Assembly (NCBI GenBank): GCA_047622605.1
Contig: JBLHND010000069.1
Span: 1-16,757 of the forward strand
Direction of reading: 5' to 3'
Source of the DNA: Motiliproteus sp047622605
GTDB taxonomy: Bacteria; Pseudomonadota; Gammaproteobacteria; Pseudomonadales; Balneatricaceae
DNA length: 16,757 bases
The notes below the pieces were generated by a model. That model searched no databases. It saw only the letters and a list, made by a program, of their open reading frames with translations, and was not told the origin of the DNA. Position 1 is the first letter of the stretch. Every line of letters starts with the position of its first letter. The position numbers and the translations under genes were made by a program. Of the stretch, positions 1 through 7,161 are shown piece by piece.

Positions 1-229
1 CAGCGTCTTGCAGAAGGAAAGGTAGCGGCTTAGTAAGTCGCCCTAGTCTAAGAGCTGTAATGGCTTTTAGAATCCTCTTCGTTTACGGAGAGGAGAAGTC
101 AATTAAGGAAAAGCAACAAATCACTCCGACCCCTTTTCATACCGCGCCCCATGTCGGGCTGAAGCCCGCCCCACACATCGCCGCTCCTGCGCATCCCTGC
201 GCCCGCGGCATACCGTACATCCTGTACAT
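1..229. other. Gene-free left edge
   Basis: I see no convincing gene here. A plus-strand frame from base 1 reads ten codons (QRLAEGKVAA) and stops at 31-33. It could be the C-terminus of a gene that begins outside the window, but it is too short to judge. A longer open frame (60-287) runs through the REP-like hairpin and the terminator, has no recognisable protein features and is treated as chance. Confidence 0.4.
153..174 (-). repeat. REP-like palindrome with GTGG head
   Basis: Read on the minus strand, this starts with GTGG and is followed by a hairpin with a GGGC/GCCC stem and a four-base loop (core CGGGCTTCAGCCCG). A GTRG tetranucleotide next to an imperfect palindrome is the standard architecture of REP elements mobilised by RAYT (TnpA-REP) transposases. 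It sits in the non-coding region downstream of the phasin gene, a typical location. Only one copy is visible in the window, so repetitive status is inferred from the form alone. Confidence 0.5.
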
Positions 230-265
230 AAAAAAGCCCCCGCCATTGCTGGCGGGGGCTTTTTT
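230..265 (-). terminator. Strong intrinsic terminator of the phasin gene (bidirectional shape)
   Basis: A perfect 15-bp inverted repeat surrounds a six-base loop (245-250). The stem core is GCCCCCGCC/GGCGGGGGC, with six A on one side and six T on the other. Because both flanks are homopolymeric it can terminate transcription in either direction. It starts 15 bases after the phasin stop codon. Confidence 0.88.
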
Positions 266-279
266 GGGAGTCGCTTACA

Positions 280-606
280 TTACTTAGCTTTGGTTTCAGA
301 CAGGATAGCCTGAACTTCAGCAAAGTAAGACTTGGTGCTTTCTGTAGCAGCCTGGGCATCAGCCTTCAGAGTCTCAAGCTCAGCCTTGGCCGCTTCAGTC
401 TTGGCAGTAACGAAAGACGTTAGCGCCTCAGGGTCTTTGATTGCTGAAACAGCTTTAAAATCAGCTTGTGACTGAGCGATTTGCTTCTCGATAGCCGCTT
501 TCTGAAGTTCAAATGCCTTCTTCATGGTTGCGGTGTTAAGTTCGATCAGCTTCTGTACGGGAGCGCCAAAAGCAGAGAAGTCAGCAGTAGGAAGATTCTT
601 GAACAT
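280..606 (-). CDS. Phasin family protein (PHA granule-associated)
   Basis: This 108-residue protein is almost entirely amphipathic alpha-helix, rich in Ala, Lys, Glu and Gln. It begins MFKNLPTADFSAFGAPVQKL and contains the segment LQKAAIEKQIAQSQADFKA. This is the pattern of the small phasin family (Phasin_2 type), which coats polyhydroxyalkanoate granules in the cytoplasm and controls their number and size. I chose the start at 606 because the family begins with an MF-(K/N)-type N-terminus and an AGGT ribosome site lies just upstream. An in-frame extension to 723 adds 39 non-phasin-like residues and would run through the palindrome at 669-685. The gene is monocistronic: a strong terminator follows and the next upstream gene is divergent. 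No PHA synthase or PhaR gene is in the window. The family call is confident; the granule role is inferred from the family. Confidence 0.85.
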   Translation of the reverse strand: MFKNLPTADFSAFGAPVQKLIELNTATMKKAFELQKAAIEKQIAQSQADFKAVSAIKDPEALTSFVTAKTEAAKAELETLKADAQAATESTKSYFAEVQAILSETKAK

Positions 607-951
607 GGGTGTGTACCTGTAGTTGCGAGTCGTTAAAAGTAGTTGATGGAGGGATTGTATAGCGCCCCATGTTGCAGCGCAACATGATATGTTTGTTTTT
701 TCCGTATGAATTACATAACCCAATGTAAATATTATATTTAAAAGATAAAATTATTTTTGTGCACCTGCTCAAGGCGTCTGTTTATGGGACCTGTGTACAG
801 AGGCTGGGCTCAGGGCTGGCACTCTTTGATATTCAGACTGGGCGCTGGCGTTCGTCCCAGGCCGGGCTAAACGAACGTGATTCGGTATGTTATGATCAGG
901 GCCTTCACAGACTCCATTTTTTCGCTTCCCGTTGAAGACCTTAGGCCTGAT
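607..951. other. Divergent intergenic region between phasin and lipid A acyltransferase
   Basis: This gene-free stretch holds the palindrome at 669-685 and an AT-rich block at roughly 690-760, including an exact TATAAT on the minus strand (732-737). The part nearest the acyltransferase (770-950) is GC-richer and shows no clear promoter. In-frame GTG (877) and ATG (892) codons could extend the acyltransferase into this region, but the added residues do not look like that family. Confidence 0.4.
669..685. promoter_or_regulatory. Perfect palindrome upstream of phasin, probable operator
   Basis: ATGTTGC and GCAACAT face each other across the three-base spacer AGC, with no mismatch. The site lies 63 bases upstream of the phasin start, beside an AT-rich tract (690-760) that would supply promoter elements. 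On the minus strand a TATCAT hexamer overlaps its upstream edge, so a bound protein would block a promoter there. Phasin genes are commonly repressed by PhaR, which binds TGC-rich inverted sequences. PhaR as the binder is an inference; the palindrome itself is seen directly. Confidence 0.5.
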
Positions 952-1839
952 ATGAAATCGCTGCTGGTGGTACCCGTGTTAACGCTTATCGGTTGCTTAT
1001 CGCTCTCCCTTGCCCGAGTGTTGGGGGTCGCTATAGGTGCGCTGGCGTATCTGTTGTCGGCCCGTTCGGTCAGGGTGACCCGTGAAAATATTGACCTCTG
1101 CCTGAGCCATCTTTCCGAGGCCGAGCGCCGTAAAATTGCCTATCAGAGTGTGCTGGAAACCGGTAAGTTAGCGGCGGAGATCTGCGTGGTCTGGGCTCGA
1201 AAAGGTGAATGGATCAGGCGGCATATTCTGGCGTATGAGGCGAACGAGGTGGCGGAGTCTTACCTGGCCGAGGGCAGGGGGCTGCTGGTGTTGGCTCCTC
1301 ATATAGGTAACTGGGAGGTGCTTGGCTATCATCTTGCCAGTCTCGGACCTAACACCAACTTATACCAGCCACCCCGGTTGAGTGGCCTGGACCGGATCGT
1401 CCGACATGCGCGGCAGCGTTTCGGTGCCAAACTGGTACCGGCTGACAGGAAAGGCCTGTCGCAAGTGCTTAAAACCCTTAAAGAGGGTGGGATTTCCGGT
1501 ATTTTGCCCGATCAAACGCCCCAGGACGCCAATGCTGGGGCGTTCGTGCCTTTTTTTACTGAGCCTGCGTTTACCATGACCCTGGCGCACAAGCTGATAC
1601 AGAAAACCGGCTGCAAAGTCGTCTTTGCCTATGCGCGACGCGTCCCTCGAGGGTTTGAGATTGTCTTTCATGAACCGCCGGCGGCTATCTATGCTGTGGA
1701 TCAGGTTGTCGCATTAACCGCCTTGAACCAGGGCGTTGAAGCCTGTGTCCTGGACGTTCCCGCCCAGTATCAATGGGAATATAAGCGCTTTAAGAAGCGG
1801 CCTGAAGGCGCTGTGCCGCGTTATATTTTTGATCGCTAG
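952..1839 (+). CDS. Lipid A biosynthesis acyltransferase, LpxL/HtrB family
   Basis: This inner-membrane enzyme family transfers an acyl chain from acyl-ACP to a lipid A precursor or a related lipid. The protein begins with a hydrophobic anchor (MKSLLVVPVLTLIGCLSLSL) and carries the catalytic HX4E box as HIGNWE (residues 117-122 from this start). It also has the later family landmarks GILPDQTP, VPFFTEPAFT and a C-terminal QYQWEYKRFK. I preferred the ATG at 952 because it gives 295 residues, close to the usual length, starts directly at the membrane anchor and has a TTAGG site six bases upstream. GTG at 877 or ATG at 892 would add 20-25 residues. The gene ends four bases before the convergent Lrp-family gene. 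Whether the substrate is lipid A or another lipid (as in ornithine-lipid-type relatives) cannot be told from sequence. Confidence 0.87.
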   Translation: MKSLLVVPVLTLIGCLSLSLARVLGVAIGALAYLLSARSVRVTRENIDLCLSHLSEAERRKIAYQSVLETGKLAAEICVVWARKGEWIRRHILAYEANEVAESYLAEGRGLLVLAPHIGNWEVLGYHLASLGPNTNLYQPPRLSGLDRIVRHARQRFGAKLVPADRKGLSQVLKTLKEGGISGILPDQTPQDANAGAFVPFFTEPAFTMTLAHKLIQKTGCKVVFAYARRVPRGFEIVFHEPPAAIYAVDQVVALTALNQGVEACVLDVPAQYQWEYKRFKKRPEGAVPRYIFDR

Positions 1840-1843
1840 CCTG

Positions 1844-2320
1844 CTAGGGTTCCAGTAGTTTGTCTAGTGGATAGCCTCGAAACGGCTTGGTCTGGGCCAG
1901 CACCACATGGCTGCTGATGTTGACCATCCCCGGCAGCAGATCGAGTAGCCGGTCGTTAATCTCGTTATAACGACTCATGTCGGCGGCAACAATGCGCATA
2001 AACAGGTCGAACACCCCGCTGACGCAGTAACACTCAACCACTTCCGGAATCTGCTCGGCCTGCTGCTGGAACAGCCGGAACGCGTCGGTGCTCTGATCTT
2101 TCAGGCTGAGGGTAGCGATGACGGTGACGCTACGGCACAGGGCGCTGAGATTGAGCACGCTCAGGTAGGGGCCGATCAATTCCCGTTGCTCCAATTTCCG
2201 GACCCGATTGAGGCAGGCGCTGGGTGACAGGCGCACCCGTCCGGCAAGGTCCTGGTTGCTGATTCTGGCGTCTTGCTGCAGGATCGAAATAATATGTCTA
2301 TCTATCTTGTCCAGTGGCAT
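1844..2320 (-). CDS. Lrp/AsnC family transcriptional regulator
   Basis: This 158-residue protein has the classical two-domain Lrp fold. An N-terminal winged helix-turn-helix (about residues 4-60: LDKIDRHIISILQQDARISN, then the recognition region LSPSACLNRVRKLE) is followed by a RAM ligand-binding and oligomerisation domain (about 65-145). The RAM domain contains the conserved GVFDLFMRIVAADMSRY stretch. Such proteins sense amino acids and bind DNA as dimers to hexadecamers. The gene is divergent from astA, with a near-consensus Lrp site halfway between the two starts, so regulation of astA and of itself is likely. SPSACLNRVRKLE is also typical of local Lrp-type regulators placed beside an amino-acid catabolic gene; the ligand is unknown. 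The 3' end nearly abuts the convergent acyltransferase gene. Confidence 0.92.
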   Translation of the reverse strand: MPLDKIDRHIISILQQDARISNQDLAGRVRLSPSACLNRVRKLEQRELIGPYLSVLNLSALCRSVTVIATLSLKDQSTDAFRLFQQQAEQIPEVVECYCVSGVFDLFMRIVAADMSRYNEINDRLLDLLPGMVNISSHVVLAQTKPFRGYPLDKLLEP

Positions 2321-2447
2321 AGGTTCAACGGATCCTGGGGTGTCAGAGCGCGCACGCTTAGATATGAGCGTCGGTTACTGCTTGTCATTATGGGCTTTAT
2401 CGCTTGAGGCTAGTTTGCCGGGTTGTTGAGTATCAAGGCAAGGGTCG

Positions 2448-2462
2448 CAGAATAATATTCTG
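2448..2462. promoter_or_regulatory. Lrp-type binding site between lrp-like gene and astA
   Basis: CAGAATAATATTCTG is a perfect six-base inverted repeat around AAT. It matches the published E. coli Lrp consensus YAGHAWATTWTDCTR at 14 of 15 positions; only position 8 differs. Its centre is 135 bases from the regulator start and 133 from the astA start. Further half-sites follow at 2475-2480 (ATTCTG) and 2491-2495 (AGAAT), the first 18 bases from the equivalent half of the main site. That spacing suggests cooperative binding by an oligomer. Confidence 0.65.
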
Positions 2463-2587
2463 TCTTATGGCTGTATTCTGCATTTTGTTGAGAATAGGGG
2501 GGCTAAATACGCAGCTCATTTGGCGCCTTAGGGCGTAGCCTTTAATCATCTTGTTTGCATTCACGGGTTATTAAAGAGAGTTCTCCT

Positions 2588-3661
2588 ATGCTGCTAATCC
2601 GCCCCTCCGAGTTGCATGATCTTGATGCGCTGCTGGCGATCTCCCGCGCCGTGGGTCCTGGCATGACCTCCATGCCGGCAGATGCCGATGCCTGGCAAGA
2701 AAAGCTGCTGGCGTCGCAGCGGGCCTTCTCTGCAGCCGGTGCGGGAGATGCCGTCAGCACCTACTTTATGGTGCTGGAAGATCATCAGACCGGCCGGATC
2801 CTGGGTACCACCGCCATCTACACCGGCATCGGTCTGCGCCAGCCGTTCTATAGCTATCAGGTGTCCACCCTGACCAACAGTTCCCGCGATCTGGCGATGA
2901 CACGCCAAGCCAGCATGCTTAGTCTGGTCAGTGACTATAACGGGGCTACCGAGATAGGTTCGCTGTTCTTGCTGCCCGAATACCGTCAACCAGGTGTGGG
3001 GCAATTTCTGTCCCGAGGGCGTTTTCTGCTGCTGGCCGATTTCCCGCAGCGTTTTGGTGCTCAGGTGATGGCGGAGCTGCGCGGCTGGCAGGATGAGCAG
3101 GGGCAGTCACCCCTGTGGGAGCATCTGGGCAGCAAGTTTTTTGGCATCGATTTTCAGGAGGCGGTGCAGACGGCGGCCTTAAAAGGGTCGCAGTTTATCT
3201 CGGATATGATGCCCAAGTATCCGATCTATATTGATCTTTTGCCGCAGGCCGCACGTGAGGTGATCGGCAAGCCTCATACCTCCTCTGCGGCTGCGCTGCA
3301 TATGCTGAAAAAAGAGGGCTTCGAGTTCAGCGGTTATGTGGATCTATTCGATGGAGGCCCCTCGGTGCAGACTCAGGCACAGGACATTTATACGGTACGG
3401 GCTAGTCGAACGGCGGCTTGCCGACTGGATAGGGGGGCCGCCACCAGGGCCCCTGCGGACGAGCATCTGATGCTGCTGAGTAATGCGCGCCTGGACCGCT
3501 ATCGGCTGGCGCTGGCACCGGCGCGGCTGGATGCGCAGGGTGAGCTGCTGATCAGCCCCCAGACGGCGGCCGCGTTGCAGGTGACCGCCGGCGATCCGCT
3601 GCGTTATATCTCCAGCACCGGATCGGCCTGCGGCCAGGCTAACGCCAACGCCGTCGCCTGA
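2588..3661 (+). CDS. astA: Arginine N-succinyltransferase (AstA family)
   Basis: AstA transfers succinyl from succinyl-CoA to the alpha-amino group of arginine, the first step of the ammonia-producing arginine succinyltransferase (AST) pathway in the cytosol. The family signature is present throughout: MLLIRPSELHDLDALLAISR at the start, GMTSMPAD, VSTLTNSSRDL, and the acetyltransferase-like core TEIGSLFLLPEYR with GVGQFLSRGRF. Later come AELRGW, MPKYPIYIDLLP and YVDLFDGGPSV. The protein is 357 residues, slightly longer than the usual 340 or so, with a divergent Ala-rich tail (SACGQANANAVA). I chose ATG 2588 because it gives the family N-terminus and follows a GAGAG ribosome site; a start at 2555 would add eleven unrelated residues. 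None of the other ast genes is beside it. The divergent Lrp-type regulator and its site suggest amino-acid-dependent control. Confidence 0.9.
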   Translation: MLLIRPSELHDLDALLAISRAVGPGMTSMPADADAWQEKLLASQRAFSAAGAGDAVSTYFMVLEDHQTGRILGTTAIYTGIGLRQPFYSYQVSTLTNSSRDLAMTRQASMLSLVSDYNGATEIGSLFLLPEYRQPGVGQFLSRGRFLLLADFPQRFGAQVMAELRGWQDEQGQSPLWEHLGSKFFGIDFQEAVQTAALKGSQFISDMMPKYPIYIDLLPQAAREVIGKPHTSSAAALHMLKKEGFEFSGYVDLFDGGPSVQTQAQDIYTVRASRTAACRLDRGAATRAPADEHLMLLSNARLDRYRLALAPARLDAQGELLISPQTAAALQVTAGDPLRYISSTGSACGQANANAVA

Positions 3662-3746
3662 GGCTCCAAAACTGCACGCGCTTCGTTGCGCCTCATTCTT
3701 TTGAACCTGCGGCCGATAACCGGTATCAGGGCCAACAGTTGAGGTA

Positions 3747-4901
3747 ATGAACGTGCATATCACCAGTCATCAGTCTGATCTGATCAATCGTCAGGATAAT
3801 CCTGGCAAACTGTCCTCCTTGGGTTCAGCCTCGACAGACAGGGGCGGCTCTGCGACTGATACGATGCTGGAAAAGTTGGCGCAGAACGTTCCGGGACTGC
3901 AAGGCGTCGACGACTTCAAACAACTGGATGCTCAGGATTTTACACCCAGGAAGGTTGCCGTCCGGATCAGCGATTTTGTCGAGCTGGGGCTGGCGCAGGC
4001 GCGCCGCTCCGGCAAGACAGAAACCGAGGTGGAACAGCTCCGGCAGCAGGCGATCGGCGGGATCGAGAAGGGTTTTGCCGAGGCCCGCTCGATACTCAGC
4101 ACTATGAATCTGCTGAGTGATGAGATCGCCGCGACCCTCGACGATACGCTGGAGCAGACTCTTAACAGGCTGCAGGGTCTGGCGCCGACGGCCTCACAGC
4201 CGTCTCTTAGCGGTTCACGAACCCATGTATTGGCTGCCGAGCGCTATCAGGCGGCGGAAACGCTGTCACTGAACGTGAAAACCCAGGATGGCGACGACGT
4301 GATCATTACCTTCAGCAAGCAGAGCGATTACCAGTCCAGTATCGGGGGTTACGCCGATACGAGCGGCTCTGCGCTGTCGTTTAGTATGGATCGCACCGAG
4401 AGCAGTGACTACCGATTCTCGGTCGAGGGGGATCTGGATGAGGCTGAGATCGGTGCACTCCAGCGTCTGATTAAAGACGTCAACGAGATCGCGGACGATT
4501 TCTTCGATGGCGATATCCAGACGGCATTCGCCCAGGCTTCCGAATTCAGGATGGACAAGACCGAGCTGGCCTCGATGAATCTGCAGCTGACCCGCTCGGC
4601 GAGCTACCGCTCGGTGACTGCTTACGAGCAGGTGCAAGCACAGGGTGATACCGATCAGAGGCCTGGGCGTAAGCTGGGACAGATGATTGCGGATCTTGCG
4701 GGCCGTCTCGGTAACCCGGATCTGGGTTTTATGGACTCGCCGTTCGAGTTTGGCAAGGAACTGATCGTCGGCTTGCTGCAGCAGGATCAGCGCGTTAAAG
4801 AGGCGGATCAGGATGTCCGCTCGCTACTGGAGCAGCGGCTGGACAGTCTACGTAGTATTATCGAGGGCCTGTCCCCGGTGGATGAACCAGACGTGAGCTG
4901 A
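3747..4901 (+). CDS. DUF5610-type protein of unknown function
   Basis: This 384-residue acidic protein has no signal peptide or membrane segment. Residues 73-145 (ISDFVELGLAQAR, then GIEKGFAEARSIL and a helical LDDTLEQTLNRL) resemble the DUF5610 domain of gammaproteobacteria. Residues 173-282 form a second conserved-looking module: a beta-rich part (LSLNVKTQDGDDVIITFS), then EGDLDEAEIGALQRL, VNEIADDFFDGDIQTAF and ELASMNLQLT. I recognise that pattern from uncharacterised proteins of this group but cannot give it a function. The start is uncertain. GAGGT at 3741-3745 is only one base from ATG 3747 but seven bases from an in-frame GTG at 3753, so GTG may be the real start. The gene stands alone between astA and the dehydrogenase. 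Confidence 0.7.
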   Translation: MNVHITSHQSDLINRQDNPGKLSSLGSASTDRGGSATDTMLEKLAQNVPGLQGVDDFKQLDAQDFTPRKVAVRISDFVELGLAQARRSGKTETEVEQLRQQAIGGIEKGFAEARSILSTMNLLSDEIAATLDDTLEQTLNRLQGLAPTASQPSLSGSRTHVLAAERYQAAETLSLNVKTQDGDDVIITFSKQSDYQSSIGGYADTSGSALSFSMDRTESSDYRFSVEGDLDEAEIGALQRLIKDVNEIADDFFDGDIQTAFAQASEFRMDKTELASMNLQLTRSASYRSVTAYEQVQAQGDTDQRPGRKLGQMIADLAGRLGNPDLGFMDSPFEFGKELIVGLLQQDQRVKEADQDVRSLLEQRLDSLRSIIEGLSPVDEPDVS

Positions 4902-4930
4902 TAGTGTGGTGGGCTGCGGTGATCCTGGCC

Positions 4931-4952
4931 GGCGCATTGGTTTCGGTGCGCC
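4931..4952. promoter_or_regulatory. Inverted repeat after the DUF5610-type gene
   Basis: GGCGCA and TGCGCC pair across a ten-base loop in the 98-base gap before the dehydrogenase gene. It lacks a T-run, so it is a weak terminator candidate at best. The AT-rich tract just after it (4957-4973) probably contains the promoter of the dehydrogenase. Confidence 0.3.
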
Positions 4953-4999
4953 CTCGTATTACCTTATTATAAGTGGTTACATTCTAGAGTGCCCTGTCG

Positions 5000-5974
5000 A
5001 TGGCTTTGTCTAACGTACTGCCTAAAGTGCTGGTGGTCAGTGCTGATGTCGTCGAGTATCGACGCCTGCTCGAGCCGATCGCTCAGGAGGTTACGCTGCT
5101 GACGGCGCAAACCACGCCGCAGGCACAATCGCTGTGCACGGATGCCGAGATCCTGTTCGGAGATCCGGATCTGCTACTGCCCTTGCTGCTGCCGATGCAT
5201 GAGCAGCTGCCCAGGCTGCGCTGGATCCAATCAAGCTGGGCCGGGGTCGCACCGCTGATCGAGGCCCTGAAGCAGCAACCCAACGCCGCGCTACAGCTGA
5301 CTAATGTGCGGGGTATCTTCGGCCCTCTGATGACGGAGTATGTATTTACTTACCTGTTGGGGCACGAACGGCAGGTGCTTGAACATCGGCAGGCCCAGCA
5401 GCAGCGACAGTGGCGCGGACAGCGGTGCGGCAGTTTGCAGGGTAAAACCCTGGGGTTGCTGGGGCTCGGCAGCATAGGTGCGCATCTAGCCCGCACCGCC
5501 CGACACTTCGGGATGCGGGTGCTGGGTTGTTCGCGCACGGCGCCTGAGGCGGGGCTGGTCGAGCGGCACTATCTGTCGGCACAGCTGGAGGAGATGGCTG
5601 CCGAGGTCGATTATCTGGTCTGCACCCTGCCGAGCACGGCCCAGACCCGGAATCTGATCGGAGCACCGCTATTGGCCCGCATGAAATCGACCGCCGTGCT
5701 GCTCAATGCCGGTCGGGGTGATCTGATCGATGACGAGGCGCTGGTCGAGGCGCTGCGGCAGCAGCAGATCGCGGCGGCGGTATTAGATGTGTTTCGTCAG
5801 GAACCCTTGCCCCAGGCGCATCCCTTCTGGACCACGCCCAATCTGATCATCACCAGCCATACCGCCGCACCGAGTTTTCCGGCCGAGATAGCGCCACTCT
5901 TTATCGACAATCTGCGCCTTTTTCAGCAGGGCAGAGCACTTAACCATCGGGTCGATATTCAGCGCGGCTACTGA
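5000..5974 (+). CDS. D-2-hydroxyacid dehydrogenase (NAD(P)-dependent)
   Basis: This 324-residue cytosolic oxidoreductase belongs to the D-isomer-specific 2-hydroxyacid dehydrogenase family, which interconverts 2-oxoacids and D-2-hydroxyacids. The dinucleotide-binding glycine motif is GLGSIG (155-160). All three catalytic residues are in place: Arg239 in NAGRG, Glu268 in DVFRQEP and His287 in ITSHTAA. The DVFRQEPLP wording and the overall length resemble the GhrA (glyoxylate/hydroxypyruvate reductase A) branch more than lactate or phosphoglycerate dehydrogenases, but the substrate cannot be fixed from sequence. The start ATG 5000 precedes MALSNVLPKVLVVSADV, a normal first beta-strand; no strong ribosome site is seen. 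The end overlaps the end of the opposite-strand YciC-like gene by seven bases. Confidence 0.9.
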   Translation: MALSNVLPKVLVVSADVVEYRRLLEPIAQEVTLLTAQTTPQAQSLCTDAEILFGDPDLLLPLLLPMHEQLPRLRWIQSSWAGVAPLIEALKQQPNAALQLTNVRGIFGPLMTEYVFTYLLGHERQVLEHRQAQQQRQWRGQRCGSLQGKTLGLLGLGSIGAHLARTARHFGMRVLGCSRTAPEAGLVERHYLSAQLEEMAAEVDYLVCTLPSTAQTRNLIGAPLLARMKSTAVLLNAGRGDLIDDEALVEALRQQQIAAAVLDVFRQEPLPQAHPFWTTPNLIITSHTAAPSFPAEIAPLFIDNLRLFQQGRALNHRVDIQRGY

Positions 5975-6702
5975 TCGGGTTCCTTCTCCGCGTTCTGATT
6001 CAGCTCGCTGAGCGCTGTATCCTTGCGGGTGTCAGGTACGCCTGGCTCTATATGGATCTGATACAACCGGTACATCAGGGCCCAGCCCCAGAGTGTTAAG
6101 GCGATCGCCGTGGTCTCGAACAGCAGATTAATCACCAGCGGATCCTGCCCCTGTTCCAGCAACACCTGTTGTCCGATGGCGGTCGTGGCCATCAGGCCAC
6201 CCCAGAGCAGCAGTGGTGGCAGCAGTTTTCCGGCCAGGTCAGTATTGTCCTTATAACTGCTGCGCAGAGCCTGGATGGGGCGTTGGCCGTGAAACAGCAG
6301 ATAGAACTCGGCGAACATCAGCTTATAGGCCATAAAGAGTCCGGGCGCGACGAGTAGCATCAGGCCCCCGCCTATCGCCATGGCCATCAGGGCGTTGATC
6401 ACCAGCAGCGGTCCGAGCCGGCTAACACTCATAGCGACTGCCTGACGTGCGCCGACCGGACGGCCCGTTACCTGTTGGTGAATGTAGATCATCGCGGCCG
6501 CAAACTGCACCACTGCCAGCACGGTCAGGAGCAGGTTGACCCCCAGATCCTGGATAGCCGTATCAGCCTTCGGCGTGGCGATTGCAGGGGTCAGTGCATA
6601 ATCGATAAACCAGCCGGGCAGGCTCAGCACTAGGGCGATAAGCAGCAGTGGCTGGGCGTGTTGGCGGGCGAAGTATCCGGCTTGTTGGAGGACAATAAAC
6701 AT
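5968..6702 (-). CDS. YciC-like (UPF0259 type) inner-membrane protein
   Basis: This 244-residue integral membrane protein has about five or six hydrophobic segments. From this start they lie near residues 15-35, 54-75, 98-135 (a long double stretch ending APGLFMAYKLMFAEFYLLF), 160-180 and 190-213. The tail is short, charged and cytoplasmic (ELNQNAEKEPDQ). The layout, length and the glycine-rich central hairpin resemble E. coli YciC, a membrane protein of unknown function. I chose ATG 6702, with GGA six bases upstream, over the in-frame TTG at 6717. The gene follows azlD on the same strand after 129 bases that hold a large inverted repeat, so it is probably transcribed separately. Its 3' end overlaps the convergent dehydrogenase gene. 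Confidence 0.72.
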   Translation of the reverse strand: MFIVLQQAGYFARQHAQPLLLIALVLSLPGWFIDYALTPAIATPKADTAIQDLGVNLLLTVLAVVQFAAAMIYIHQQVTGRPVGARQAVAMSVSRLGPLLVINALMAMAIGGGLMLLVAPGLFMAYKLMFAEFYLLFHGQRPIQALRSSYKDNTDLAGKLLPPLLLWGGLMATTAIGQQVLLEQGQDPLVINLLFETTAIALTLWGWALMYRLYQIHIEPGVPDTRKDTALSELNQNAEKEPDQ

Positions 6703-6765
6703 CAGGGTTCCGTGCAAGGATTGGCGTGAGGGCCGCAGATGCTAATACAATGCAGCCGGTTAGGC

Positions 6766-6842
6766 TAGGAGGCTGACCGTCCCTTTACCTTAAGAGAGCG
6801 AGGTTTTCGCAGTCGGTCAGTCTGTTTTCGGTCAGCCTCCTA
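6766..6842. repeat. 14-bp perfect inverted repeat after azlD
   Basis: TAGGAGGCTGACCG (6766-6779) and its exact complement (6829-6842) flank 49 bases. The right arm covers the azlD stop codon and last codons. The loop contains another CGGTCAG (6814-6820), a direct copy of the start of the right arm (6829-6835), so two alternative pairings with the left arm are possible. There is no T-run after the stem in either direction. It could terminate or attenuate transcription from azlD into the YciC-like gene, or protect the mRNA 3' end. Confidence 0.5.
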
Positions 6843-7161
6843 ATGGTATCACCCATTTCAAGAGGATGAAGATCGTCATGCCAACCAGGATCGTCAGCAT
6901 CAGGTTATTGCGCCACAGGGCGATAATCAGGGCGCAGATCGCTGCCAGCATATAGGCGTTGCCAAGCGTCAGATCGAGATGCAGACCATCAGGCATCAAT
7001 ACCGAGGGTACGATGATGGCGGTCAATACCGCGGCAGGCACGAACCCCAGGGCATGGGATAACCAGGCGGGAAAGTGGAATCGACCTGCCGTTCCCCAAA
7101 GGATATAGCGCACCCCGAAAGTGACGATAAACATCCCCAGAATTAGTACGGTCTCATTCAT
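6832..7161 (-). CDS. azlD: AzlD family protein, small subunit of branched-chain amino acid exporter
   Basis: AzlD proteins (YgaH in E. coli) are about 100-residue inner-membrane partners of AzlC, together exporting branched-chain amino acids. This one is 109 residues with four hydrophobic segments and the family-typical FGVRYILW near the N-terminus, LSHALGFVPAAVLTAI in the middle and a hydrophobic C-terminus. Its ATG lies inside the end of azlC (eight-base overlap) with AGGA nine bases upstream, so the two genes are translationally coupled. The stop codon lies within the right arm of the 14-bp inverted repeat. Confidence 0.87.
   Translation of the reverse strand: MNETVLILGMFIVTFGVRYILWGTAGRFHFPAWLSHALGFVPAAVLTAIIVPSVLMPDGLHLDLTLGNAYMLAAICALIIALWRNNLMLTILVGMTIFILLKWVIPLGG

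Noticed and set aside
607..723. N-terminal extension of phasin by 39 residues
   Set aside because: The added residues are unlike phasins, cross the operator-like palindrome and bypass a well-placed ATG with a ribosome site.
3678..3691. Small hairpin after astA as terminator (GCGC-TTCGTT-GCGC)
   Set aside because: A four-base stem with only a broken T-rich tail (ATTCTTTT) is too weak to call.
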